Of a stretch of 64,000 bases of DNA, positions 1 through 12,555 are shown in pieces. Location of the stretch: positions 377,429-441,428 of the forward strand of contig VWYX01000715.1 in the NCBI GenBank assembly GCA_013396525.1. The letters run 5' to 3'. The notes under the pieces were generated by a model. That model ran no database searches and was not told the origin of the DNA. It worked only from the letters and a program-made list of their open reading frames with translations. Both the position numbers and the translations under genes were made by a program. The stretch's first letter is position 1; every line of letters starts with the position of its first letter. Source of the DNA: Chaetorhynchus papuensis (lineage: Eukaryota > Chordata > Aves > Passeriformes > Rhipiduridae).

Positions 1-3000
1 CAATGTAGAGTTTGATGTAGCTGGCAGTGTCTAGCAAGTGAAATGCTAAAATAATTTATTTTTTCCTAATACTTCTTCACTTTTCATTCCCACTTCCCAA
101 AACTGCAGTGCTCACAAGACTTATGTTCTTCTTTTAATGGCAAAAGAAATTAAAATCTTATAGTCTCACGACAGTTGTAGAGATAGCAAAAATTTTTTAA
201 ATAGCAGAGGACAGTGGGGTCTGGAGAGAGATGTGCCTTCCAAAAAAAGAAAACTTGCTTCAAACCTATGATAGTTACTGCAGATCAGTCTGCCAGCAAA
301 ACCACAGAGGGCAAGAGATTTTGATTCTGATATCAGCAGGTGGGAGGGTTTTCTCTGAACATTTTCCTTCTTCATCTTTTAGCACACATATTGGCAAAAT
401 AATCAAAAGATCCAATGGAGAGAAGGTTAGGTATTTTTCTTCCACTTGCTGCTGAAATTTGGACCTAGAGACTGATTTCTGCCAACGAAACATCAGCTAT
501 GGTTAAAAAAAGCTACTTATACTACTAACATGCCTCATATCAGAAAATCCTCAGTTATTATTGCCTATTGCTGTTTGTCTTCTGGAGGGTTTTATTTCAT
601 ATTTTTCAAAGGTCTGAGTGAAAAAAACCAGGGATAAATTTTAAATTGTAAACTGTAAGTGTGTATGGTATTTGAGAACAAAATATTCAAGGAATCTATC
701 AGAAAAGCTTGCAGCCAATAGAGACAGTTTAAACAATTGCTTGTGTGCTTTGGTGATTTTCAAGTCCTAGTTCATATGCGGGATATGAAAAAAACTACTT
801 GAAATTGGAAAGACTATTTCTGCTATACAACTAGATTTCTGTTTCAGCATTTCTACTTATATTGGCTCTCAAAAAATTCAAATTCAATACAGTAGGAATC
901 ATTTTTGTAAAACCTTCAAAGTCCAAACATTTGAAGTCTGGGAAACAGGATTTTCCTTATAACCCTTGTAAAGAATAGACTGCACATGATGTTGGATAAC
1001 AGATTTAGGTATGAAATTGATCGGTCTGGTTATATTAGGCTGGTAAGTAAACAACCAGAATTATATATTTAGGGAACTTCTGTAGTTGATTGAGGAAAAA
1101 AAGTATATCTTAATATGAGATGGTGATAGATGTGAGAATAGTAAAAGGCTTATTAAATACTTTAATTTCATTAGTTAGAAAGATTAAAGAAACCACATTT
1201 CCTTGAATTTGTAGTTATGTTACTACAAAAACAACAGAAAATAGAGAGAAAAATATGTTTGCTCATTCCATGAAATAGGCTTCATTCTGCAAGACAGAAC
1301 AAATATAGCCAAAATGTCATAGCAAGAAGTGAAATTAATAATAGTATTATGGAATCACACAGAAATTTATTTTTAATAAGAAATATGTCAGATTCCCTTG
1401 ATTTGAAAAAAAGAAGATATTTCTCTTGTGGTAGCTGTGTAAATTTCAATCTGATCCTGAAGAAGAATCTTTGTCGGCCCTTTAGATAATAATTTAGTGT
1501 GTAACTTGATTCTGTCTTTCTTTGGTTGATGATCAAATCAGGGATCCTGTTTGCTTGTAAACTGCTTTATGTTCTGTGCAGTAAATGGGAAAGTAAAACC
1601 CAGAGTTTACTTTAAGAATGGATAAATGTGATTGCAAGCCTGGTTTTGAACATGTTGAAAAAAAGAAAGTGCTATTTTAAAAATTCCTTTTTGTTAGATT
1701 ATGAAACTAAAGTATTACATTTAAGATTTATGGTTTTCATAAGTCCAGACATAACAATAATTTATGAGTGAGATTTAAGTTCTTGTATATCATAGGCTGT
1801 TGAAGATTCCTACATCAATTCGAGTGAACTTCGCTATACACTCTACTTATGTAGCCACCTTAGATGGATTTAATCATACTCTTGTTGCAACCTCCTGGGC
1901 ATTTCTTGTTATTTAGCAGAATATGAGCACATTTGCACCTCTGAAGCCTAACAGGATAAAGTGAAAAGTAGGTACTGAGCAGCATGTTTCCTGAGTAGAT
2001 GAAGCAAATATACTAAAAAGGGATGTTTTCCATATTTGAAATTACTATGATTATTATCGCTTTCACTGAAAAAAAAGAAACCTACAAAACTGTTGAAGGA
2101 AATACTAGCAGTCACTGAAAAGTGGCCTACTGGCTTAAGTATAATGAGTAACAGGATGACCAAAATTCGGGCCCTGGAAAAATTCAGACTCACCTTCTAG
2201 AATTACATAAAATATCAGCAATATCATTATCTGTGTAAAAAAAAAAAAATTAAAAATCTATATGGTCGAACTGTTGCCTATCCTAAAGAAGACTTGCTTT
2301 TTGAATCCCCACATTTATTATTATACAGTTACATAAATATTATATGTTGACACAGTATGATTATATTATTCACTTATATTTGATTGAGGTTACTTTCACA
2401 GGAGGAAAATTTCAGGTAGACCTTTCTTGTAAGTAAGTTTGATGTTTTCTCTTCTTGTGCTGTTTCTGTCTGTCCACTGATACGTATGTAAGTGATAAAC
2501 TATTCTTTAAAATTTCCTAATTATCCCAGCTTAAGCTAAAGGATTTTGGCATTTAAGGATTCTTTACCTTAAGAACCCTACCCTATAAGTTAACTCTTTA
2601 GGGACAGGTATCTGCTGTTCACATTTCCTAGTCTAGTGCTAGGACCTTATCTGAAAGACCTAAGTTAGCAACCACCTGCCCTTACCACCTCAACACATAT
2701 TATTGGCATCTTTTGAAGACAACTGAATCATTCATCTCTTCCTATTACCTACAAAGTTTTGGTGTCTATTTTAAGTGCAACAAGTGCATTGATATCAGTC
2801 TTTGGGAAATCAAGTTGATAAAGGCTATGGCCAATATATTACTTATGCTTAATAGTAACTCAAGAGAACTGATAACTGTGAAAGAGACGACCTCAGATTG
2901 TCAGCAACTGATCAAATGCTTCATATTGTACAGAAAAAACCCATAAATTTTAAAAACCTTAAATCCAATCAGGAAGAGAAAGTGCTTTTCATATTTAATA

Positions 3001-4912
3001 ATCCAAATAGCTAAGTTGTTGCAGATTTTTACAATAACAGATCCTCCTGGTTCTAATACATTTTACCCATCACTCTTCTATTCATGATCAATCTGAGTTT
3101 TTAAAGAACCTCTGCAGTAAATAGGATTGCATCAAACTGGCAAAGCGTAGGATGTAAAAGCATTCACCGTAAAACTGAACTTAGAAACTATTATCTAACA
3201 TTTATACAGGAAAATTTCCAAGTACTAACCTACTGCAGTATGAGTTTGCAGAGCAAAATATACAGAATTCATAACAACCACAAGAAAAGTCTAGAACTGA
3301 TAAATGGATGAAAATCCTTTAAACTCTGTAATCTTAAATGACAGCTGTTTATGTACAAGGCTGATTACTGAAATTAAAGATTGGCTTCATTATTTCACCT
3401 ATTTTCATATTTCTTTTATCTCATTAACCTTGTCAAAACTGCTCAAAAAAAAAAAAAAGAAAAAAGGATTTTGCCTGGAGGTAATTCTACTGAGTTTGCT
3501 TCTGCTTGATCTCACTGACCTCACTTCTACCTATGAATTAATATTTGAAGAGGTAAGATACAATTATATTTATCTAAAATCATGGGACTAGTTATCTATA
3601 TTCATGTTGATGTTGCCAATGATACTAGCAGGCATTTTCCCAGCGACAAGTTATTGATGCAGCAGTAGCTAATCTGAACAGCTATTAGACAGCATTCCTG
3701 GCTACCACAGTAAGAAAAGTATTGCTATGTAGAGTACACTGACAGCGTCTTCCAAATTTTTGTTTATCCTCTTCATTCACTACTCAGTCCTTGTTTGTGT
3801 CTCCAAATTGCTGCCCAACATCAAGTTCCTAATCCCACTTCCAAGATTTTGCTTAAACTAAGAAATTCAGCTGTTTGCATTTATGTCTGCACTGGTTATC
3901 CCTTCTCAATTTTGATGCTGTCCCACTGGTTAACATGTGTCGTCATGACAGACCAGCACCACACCAGGGCTGACCCTGATCACTGTCTAAACACTGGATC
4001 CTGTCTCTAACATTCTAAGCCCACCCCAAAGCTCCTTGCTAGTGAAGGCATTGGTCATGCTTCACATTAATTAAAAGCAGATCCTAAGGAGAGGAAGGGC
4101 AGCCTTCCAGCTGTTCTCACGATAGCTCCTACCAGTGAAGGACATCATCTAGATTCCACTTGGATTCAGCCAGCTGAACTACTAGAAGGTGAGAGAGCTG
4201 TGCTCAGGGCCACCACTCTTATTGCTTTCCTACCTATGATTCTGACCATGTCTTCATACATGACCATGTCTTTTGTAGGCCTATACAAATAAACAAAAAC
4301 AGATTTTTTTTTTTTTACAGGGTGAGGTTTTAAGTGATATGCAGGATATTTTGCTCTTGTTCTGTTTATAAAGAAAGCAATCTTAGGTTATTTCCACCTG
4401 AAAAACCATCACTTGTATAACATGTGCCTTGTTATTATGTATATTTGTCATTACATGGCAGTATTTGGGCATGCTAAGAGGTATTCCTGAAGTTTAACTA
4501 TCCAGCTGAATTCTGAAAATAAAACAATTTCTGCTGAAAGCTCCTGAGTACTTTTGCCTAGAGTCTACATTACTAATAGACCATGTTGATTTGCTTTGCT
4601 GAGAAAGGCCATGTTCAGAGGAGTCTTCTGGGCTCAGAAAAAGGTAAGAAAAATTGAGTGCTTGTGAGTTCTTATAACGTTGAACAGCTAATGTGGTTTG
4701 GGGGTTTGTGTCCTATTACTGCTGATGATGTTATTGTGACAATCCCACTTAATTTGATTGCAGAAATACAATATGTAATGAGTAAGTTAAAACATTTAGA
4801 AAAACAAAGCTGCTCACATTGCACATATCAGGAGTCACAGTTCTCATTTTCTTCAGCTATACTATGTTGTACAAAAAAAACCCTTTTCTCTTGATTAGAA
4901 GAGCTTTTGCCT

Positions 4913-4959
4913 ACTTTTTTTCATGCAGGGACAAACTTATTTTTTATCATGCAGGGACG
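4913..4959. repeat. Imperfect tandem duplication, about 25-bp unit
   Basis: Two adjacent units each run from a T-rich stretch into tcatgcagggac, with small differences in the T-run. It is probably a replication-slippage duplication. No function is suggested. Confidence 0.6.
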
Positions 4960-5537
4960 GTTTTAAAAAGCACAGAAGAGATAACAGCAAATTTGTGCAA
5001 TTGAAACATGAAAAGTAGCAAAAATTTACAAGCTTTCTATTTTTGTTATTGGATGATCTCATTGCTGAAAAAACATAGAGCAGCATCTGGTCTCTTAATC
5101 AGATTAAAAATGTGTTAATCTTGTGACAGTAAAGTGCATCAGATGCTTCTGTAAATGCTTAGTCCCTTATTGTTTTACACTACTGAGACACTTTCTTGAT
5201 TAGGCCACTCAAACTTACTTGAAAAAAAAAAAGAGATAGACATACAGAAGTAAGTCAGCTGGAAAGCACAATATCACAGGATTTGTACAGACATGAGTTT
5301 ATCCAAACCAAGCTGAAGACAGCATGATGGCTCTAGGACAGTGGTGGCCCATAGTGTCACTGTGAAAAGCAAGAGTGACATGAATAACACAGGAGTGTAC
5401 CAGGATGGCAGATGTCCTCTTCAGGCTGTAAATGAGGTTGCTTCCTCTTTGCTTTAAAGTTAACAATCTAAGTATTTTCTAAGTCATGGGGTTATTTTTC
5501 TTCAAGGACTTCGTATTTGGCCTAGTTTTGGTTGTGG

Positions 5538-5573
5538 ATTTTTTGTTTGTTTTTTTTTTGTTTGTTTGTTTGT
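5538..5573. repeat. Simple repeat (TTTG)n
   Basis: A T-rich tract containing repeated ttttgtttg units ends in three clean tttg units. It is an ordinary low-complexity sequence and not attached to a recognisable retroelement tail. Confidence 0.8.
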
Positions 5574-6873
5574 ATAGGAGACTTAAAAAGACTTGGAAGG
5601 TTTTCAAGTTCAGTCATTAAATTCTTGTATAATAATTTAGATTAATCTTAAAAATAATTTCCTTGTTATTTTTTTTGTCTTGATGCTCCTACAGAAAGGC
5701 TGCTATCAGTGCTTTATTATTTTGGAAAATCTTCTAACTTCTAGTTTAAATATAATAATAGCCAATAATTTATCCTTTACGATCAGATTGTGCTTCCCCC
5801 TTTCCTCCTTCTTCTATCCGTATTTAATAGCCATATCCTTTGAATATGTAAGACAAAAGCTTTTACCTTCTTTGCCAAGATATTATTTATTCCACCATCA
5901 TACCAAATTTCTTGGCCCATAGGTATGCACAGGACGAAGAACTTCACTTTTCTTTAAATTTAATTGATTTATTTGTTATATGGATAAGATCTCACTAGAA
6001 CTACTTAAGGTGAAGTGAACAATTTTCCGCTGCAACATTTTCTGGTGTCTTGTGCTACAAGCTATGGCTGGTATGCTACTCTATATATTCTGAGATAATC
6101 TTTACCATTTCATTACTGATTTTTTTTTTTTTTTTAGTTTTATAACCTATCATAAGATGATGGAAAAACAGAATCTTTTTACACTAGTCGGTTCCAATTA
6201 ATAGGCTTGTAGCACAACTTGTTATTAATCCCCAAGGACATGATCTTGCCCTCTATAATTTATCTGATTTTGTATTACTCTGGTCATCATATTTATGTGA
6301 CTCTTCATGCATGATATCTTAATATCCTTCCAAATTACTTCCATGCTTACATTACCAGAAACTTCCTGGGCGACTGCAGGTTAATATGAATTACTGTTAC
6401 TTTTAGGAAGTCAAAGTTTGATTTTTGATTGATTGTGGCTCAAACAAGAAATACAATAAAGAACCACTGAGACAAAGAAGAAATAAATGGAAATTCTTCT
6501 TCTTTGACAATAATGAAGATTATTCTTAAGTAGATATTAATTACTATTTGCAACTGACACTTGAAGGGCCTAACTCTTCCCTGTGTGAACTGGGACTCGG
6601 TAAATTTTGGGTTCTTGTGGCAAAAGTGCTTGTTATGAGATAAAGCCATCTTTTAACCATAGCATTTCAATGAAAAGTTTCCAACAGTGTCGGGAATTAT
6701 TAAATATGTATAACACAATGGCAATATGAGGATTTCAAAAAAATGACTGAAGAAAAGGGAAGTATAGTTATCCAGATTTTGTTTGATCATAATTGAAAGC
6801 CAGGAGGTTGGAGATGAAACAGAGACACTTCCATTGCCGTTGACAGTTCCAGTGACTAGCTACTGACAATCAT

Positions 6874-6892
6874 ATTATTTATTTATTTATTA
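6874..6892. repeat. Simple repeat (ATTT)n
   Basis: A short run of about four to five attt units lies in AT-rich DNA. Nothing around it suggests a mobile element. Confidence 0.7.
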
Positions 6893-8241
6893 AGCTCATT
6901 AATTATGGAGTCATTCTCAATGCGGTGTCTTGCAACACCTTTAATGTACAAAGTTAGATATATCAATGGTCTCTTAAAAGAATGGCTAATTTGCAAATTA
7001 TATTACTGAGACTTCTGTAGTGAGAGAATTGTGATTTTCATTAGTTTTTCTTAATCAACAGCTGTTTAGCATTTTCATTTATTGTTTATTTTTATTAACA
7101 TGAGACTTTATTATTATCATCTTATTAAATCATACAAAAAGTGGTCCAATCAAAGATATATGAAGTTTTGCAATCTAAACATCTTGTTATTGTTTTTATT
7201 CAAATGGGTTGAAATTCATTTTTATTAGCAAATATACTACTAAATATACTGTTTGTGCTTTTACTGAAAAAGAATATTTGACAGGAGAGAAAACAGAACC
7301 CCAATGCCTTTGACACATGCACTGTAGTTTTTATGTCATAGAAATGAAAAATAATTCCCAGTGGTACTGTCCCAGTTTGTCACCCCAAGACAGGTACTTA
7401 AATATACCAAGTACGTGTTTCAATCAGAAACTCTAAATATGTTGCCAATTTCAAGTGGTGTTGTTTTGTTTTATCAGAAAACTGTCAAGAAGGATCAAAA
7501 TTCCCAAATAAGAAAGCTTCCTTTTGTTTTGACTTGTTTTAGGGATTTCTTCCCTTATTCTTTGACAGCAGAAACTTACAACTGATGTAATGGCATTTAG
7601 ATGTTTCTTTATATTAGGCTGCTATTCAACACAGGTGATACAGATATCAGTTGTTTCAGTGGTAGTTTAGCGGCACACCTAACAAAATAGTTTGTTGTCT
7701 ATTTTATTGTCAATCTCTTCCAAAATTTCAAATTCTATGTAGTAATTCTTTTTACACTGATCCCTTATTTTAACATCTGTTATTACATAGCCACTGTTCT
7801 TCTCTTGCTAAAGGCAATCATTAACAGCCTGGACAACAAAATCTGATTCTTCACATATGGAATTGTTCCTGTTCAGTTTCATCATTAATTCCAAAACCAA
7901 GCAAAAGAGTCTTAAAGTCTCAGAGAAGATTATTCCAGGTTGTAAAAAGGTTCAGGCTTACTTTTAATCCTTCCACTATCCTTCTAATCCTCCTAATATT
8001 TTATTTTATATTCTTTCCACTATTTATATACAATCTTTTATTTCCAGATAAAATATTTGTTGTGGTTTGACACTGGTCCAGCGCCAGGCACCCACAAGAG
8101 TCACTCGCTCACCCTCCCCTGCCACAGCTGGGTGGAGGAGAGAAAGAAAAAAACGTTAACGAAGGCTTTCTGACTTGAGATAAGGACCAGGAGGAAACAC
8201 TTCAAGGGCAAAACAGGCTTAACTTTAAGTTACAAAGTGAA

Positions 8242-8247
8242 TTTATT
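8242..8247 (-). promoter_or_regulatory. LTR polyadenylation signal AATAAA
   Basis: TTTATT on the plus strand is AATAAA on the LTR sense strand. It lies about 185 bp before the LTR 3' end. The second family copy has AATAAA at 59025-59030, about 190 bp before its end, which supports both the orientation and its role as the U3-R-U5 polyadenylation site. Confidence 0.6.
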
Positions 8248-8669
8248 GCTAACAGAGGAGGATTATGAGAACTAAAATAAACCCTTAGAACACCTTCCCC
8301 CCCCGCCCAGCCCCTCCCTCCTTCCCACCAACAGCACAGGGACACAGGGCATGGGTGTTTGGTCAGTTCATCACCGAGATTTCCTTCCACTTCTCAGGGA
8401 GAGCAGTCTTCCCTGTGAGGCCGTGGGGTCCCTCCCACAGGACACAGTTCTCCGTGAACCTCTCCGATGTGGGTCCCCTCTCAGGAGCAGCAGCCACACC
8501 GCACCTGCTGCAGCGTGAGCCCTCCCACGGGCACACAGCCCTCCCAAAACTGCTGCGCCGTGGGTCTCTCTTTCCCCAGGGTGCAGTGCGCCAAGGACGG
8601 GCTGCTCCAGCCTGGAAGCAGGGCCCTTTCTCTCCACCGGGTCTCCCACTGGATCAGAGCCTCCTCCAG

Positions 8670-8855
8670 GCATCTCCCCCACGGGCTGTGGGTGGATCTC
8701 TGCATCCCCCGTGGATCCCCACGGGCTGCGGGTGGATCTCTGCATCCCCCGTGGATCCCCACGGGCTGCGGGTGGANNNNNNNNNNNTGCATCTCCCGTG
8801 GATCCCCACAGGCTGTGGGTGGATCTCTGCATCCCCCGTGGGTCCCCATGGGCTC
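8670..8855. repeat. Minisatellite inside LTR, 40-bp unit, about four copies
   Basis: Units run through ggtggatctctgcat, then cccccgtggatcccca and cgggctg. Four ggtgga-type starts are spaced about 40 bp apart. Copies differ by single bases (cgggctgcgg, caggctgtgg, tgggctccag), so the array is not freshly homogenised. It sits at the same place in the LTR as the 39-bp array at 58368-58535, read on the opposite strand. The third unit contains an 11-base assembly gap, so copy number is uncertain. Confidence 0.9.
8777..8787. other. Assembly gap of 11 N inside the minisatellite
   Basis: Neighbouring units predict only about four bases at this point, so the gap length does not fit a simple unit. Repeat collapse or an unresolved copy-number difference is likely. 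Confidence 0.95.
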
Positions 8856-11800
8856 CAGGGGCACAGCTGCTTCACCATGGTCCTCACCACGGCCTGCAGA
8901 GGAACCTCGGCTCCAGCGCCTGGAGCACCTCCTGCCCCTCCTTCTCCACTGACCTTGGCGTTGCCATGTTCTTTTCCCTCACATGTTCTCACCTCCTCTT
9001 CTTCTCTGACTAGAAGCAAAACCTGTGACTTCGTTTTGATTTTCTTCTTAAATATGTCATCACAGAGGCGTTACCAACCTCTCTCATTGGCCTGGTTTTG
9101 GCCAGCAGCATGTCCATCTTTCAGAGCCATCAGAGATTGGCTCTGTCGGACATGGTGGAAGTTTCCAGGCGCCTGTCACAAGAGCCATCTCTGTGGCCCC
9201 ACTGCTACCAAAAACCAGACCGTGCAAAACCAATACAGTGTTTTATTTCAGGGAAAAAATAAATCGCTTGTAAGCAAGACACTAAACCTCTACACTTTCT
9301 TAAGTTTTCTCAGCTTTCCCTGATGAAGTTGCAGATGGAGTTTGTGGGTTTATGCAAAGTTGTTTCCAAAGAGTAGATTAGAATAATGTTGCTTAAGAAG
9401 AACTTAAAAGTCATCCAGACATTTTTTTTTTCAAAATTATAACTCTGGTAAAGAATAAAATAGTCCTTACACATGATTGTGAAAATTGAGAAATCAAGCA
9501 ATTAATGATTTTCTTTAATGAATTATTTCCCCTTGTTTATGAAAACAGAACATTTGACTAACATAGTTTATAACAGTAAGGTGCCTTCATGTGACATCCT
9601 ATGGGAACCGCAGGAAAAATTTCCTATCACATTTTAGAACTTTTTGCTTTTTTGACACATTCTTTTCATGTCAGTCTCGGCTGATGTCCACAGATGAGTA
9701 ATGAATATCTGTGAATCCAGATGTACAAGGCTGGCTAGGATGTGTTTCCATGTTAATTTGAACTTGGGCCTTCGGATGGGGATATTGCCAGTTAAATATC
9801 ACACAGTGAAGCCTTAACTCTTTGAAATATATTCTGAAAAATCCCGAACTTTAACTTCTGATTTTATTTTAGTCAGTGCTTCTTTGTTTAACACTACTAC
9901 AGAATAGTCCAAGAATTATCTGAAAGAAGTTGCAGTGGTTATGTTTTGTACTGCCACTTCTTTAAGTTGCTCCAGAACCTCCCAGTAATTCAGGAGCACA
10001 TGAAATAAGACTTAATTGAATGCATCTGCTCATTCTTGTTACGAATGGCCCTAAAGAAGTGGAAAGCTTTAAAGCTTTTTATTATCTCGATATGCGAATA
10101 TCTATCAGTGTACAGATGATGAGCTGGATAATACTAGTCATTATTTCAAAAATTATCTGTGTGGCAAGAGTTTATTTTAATCCCCGTTCTTTCTAAAACA
10201 CTAAAGTAAACATCCTTTAGGCATATTATCTCCTCATGAAGAACATCACACTGAGACATCCATCTTGCATCTTGCATAAATATCCAGAATCACATATAGG
10301 TTCTCTTCAGTCTTCTGTCCAAAACTTCAGCAGCATTCACAGCTTTTTAAGATAGGCATTCCTGTCTTTATATATTTGTGCCCATGTGTGTGTACATGTA
10401 CAAAGGTGAATGCTTAACTTGATCATAAACCTTCAACATCGTGCTGTCCACATAGAATATAGTAGTTAACCAGAATGATCTAAGTAAGAATTAAGAAGAT
10501 AAAAATAAATAGTGTTGTAGTAGAAAATGAACATACATACACAAGGAGGATTTCCTTTGAATAACTGCAGTATCAAACAGGGTAAAAAGGCTACACTGAA
10601 GTAAATAAATTGTAAAGCACAAAGGGCAAACGCAAACTATAAATTATTATAGAAGCTAGTCAATCATACAGAGATATCTGCATGGAGATAGTTAAAAATT
10701 TTATTTCCTAAGTCTGAAGCAAGTCTGCCTTCGTAGGTAATTATAATTTGACACCTCTTTAATTTGAATATATATCAGTTAAGCTGATATGCTATCAGTT
10801 GGGCTCATATGAGCATGAATCACTTGTGTAGATTACATTTAATTCAGTGTTCTGATTTAACAGAAATGCTCTTATTTGTGCACATAACTCCATCATTCTG
10901 CTTGAAGCAGCTATCTGATCAATGACCTTTACTAAATTACTTTTTAGAACTTTGAACTGTTGTATTGCCCTTCAGATGTATTGGAATAATATGATTACCT
11001 CTGTCTTATTTTAGTTCAATTTGATATTGTTGAGTAGTACTTACTGATATCTCTACAAACATACTCAGTAGTTTTATATTCTTAATAGATGAAAAAATTA
11101 GTTCATTCATTAATTGCTTTTTAAAAAAATCAGTCTATAAATAAAACAATGCTGAATATAATTTTTCATGGTTATCTCATGCTTTATGGTTAATTAGAAC
11201 CAATGCACAAAAGTTTTCTTGGGTGTGATTCCACACTTGAAAAAGCCAGGAATCATGTTGAGATAAAGCATAGAGACCAACAATTACTAAAAAAGATATT
11301 ATTTAATTAAATTGGTAATTTAAGATTGTTCTATCTCCTCTTTCTGTTTTAGGAGTTGTTTTTTTTTTTTTTCCTTTTGCTCAAATTGATTTCAGGTTCA
11401 GTTCTTTAGTATTGATTTCCCTTACAAATTCAAAGGCATGGTTAAAAGGATTCAAGAAATGTCTGATCCTCTGCCATAGTCTCATTTCACTCCAGTAACA
11501 GTTTCAGTCAGAACAGCTGCAACCTACTGCAAACACACCATGGAGAAGGAGCTTGTAACTTGCTTTTGAAAGCTGGCAAAAAAGCCATTTAACCGCATGA
11601 GAGAAAAGATAAGCACTGAGAAAAGAGCTAATACCTGTGGAGTCTGTAAAAAAGGATAAAGTTTGAATTTGAAATGCATATTGCAAATATTGTCCAATGG
11701 TGAGCACTTTTTTGTGTGTGTATTTACATGCTGCAGGAATTAATTGCTCTTGGGAGTGAGGAAGACAACTAGTGGCTTAAGGTGAGGTGGTAGTAAAAGA

Positions 11801-12538
11801 CTGAACACTTATGAGTTGATAAAGTGAGAATTAAAGTTTATTTTACAGTTGTGCACTACTAGAAGTGTTTTAAGTATAATTATAATTTAAAAACTTCCAA
11901 AATTGCTCACACATGAAATCTATCTAAAGACAAAACTGTAATATTTCTTATTGTTCAAGTAGTATTGAAAAAGCATAATTAATCCAATACAGTGTCCCAA
12001 AAGGAATGTTTCAGCAGAGTTTCAAACTGGAATCTAAATAAATGCTAATTCTAGGAGCCTAGAGCCAATGCTTATCAAATCCTTGCTATAATGTCAACAG
12101 CTTTAAATGATACATTCTATTAATGGCTAGCTTTAAGTTATAAATTTAGTAGTTTTAAAATTTTGATATTTTTATAAAGTTTGGCACCACAGATAAGTCA
12201 CAATGGTCTTCCAATTTATATGTATATGATTATATTTACATTGCATAAATATTTATATGTAAATTTGTATTTTGCTAAGTATTTAACAAGTTCATTACAA
12301 ATTTAGTATTTTTGCTCTTTGTTTCTCATAAATGACAGTTTCTCTTTTCTGAATTACTAAAATTTCTTAGCAACAAAACTTTTGACAGGAAGTGACAGAT
12401 CCCTTAACAGCATACATTTTTAAGGACTGTACTCTGATGCTAAAATTTCTTATACTCCTGTATTCACAAAAAAAGACTCATCATTTATATAATTACTAAA
12501 ACAATTAAGCAGCTTAATATATCTCAGTAATATACTCA

Positions 12539-12555
12539 GGTTACCCTAGGTAACC
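12539..12555. repeat. 17-bp near-palindrome
   Basis: The sequence ggttaccctaggtaacc folds back on itself with 6-bp arms. Such short palindromes occur by chance in this much DNA. No partner site or adjacent element was seen. Confidence 0.5.

Larger units (their letters stand above)
1..8057. other. AT-rich DNA without a recognisable gene
   Basis: Both strands were read. Frames here stay below about 95 codons, have low-complexity or poly-A-encoded segments, and resemble no protein I know. No LINE, LTR or SINE end was recognised. The only structure is short homopolymer runs, a few simple repeats and small imperfect duplications listed separately. It could be intergenic or intronic; the sequence does not decide. 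Confidence 0.7.
8058..9237 (-). mobile_element. Solo LTR of an avian endogenous retrovirus, 1.18-kb family with internal minisatellite
   Basis: This is a GC-rich island in AT-rich DNA. Read on the minus strand it starts with TGTATTGG (ending at 9237) and finishes with caaaccacaaca (at 8058), so it has TG...CA ends. It aligns along its whole length with 58014-59221 on the plus strand: same start, same block reading gtgctccagg, same minisatellite position, same AATAAA about 185-190 bp from the 3' end, and same terminal block. Two dispersed full-length copies in opposite orientation are what a solo LTR family looks like. The flanking 5-mers are atatt and gtgtt, which match at only 3 of 5 positions, so the target duplication is not proven. 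No internal gag or pol sequence adjoins it. Several long overlapping frames here are by-products of the GC-rich repeat, not genes. Retroviral class is undetermined. Confidence 0.88.

Noticed and set aside
8355..9323. 322-codon frame on plus, with overlapping frames on minus
   Set aside because: It lies across a GC-rich LTR and its minisatellite, includes Ns, and has repetitive Pro/Gly/Ser/His-rich composition. The matching LTR at 58 kb shows the same effect.
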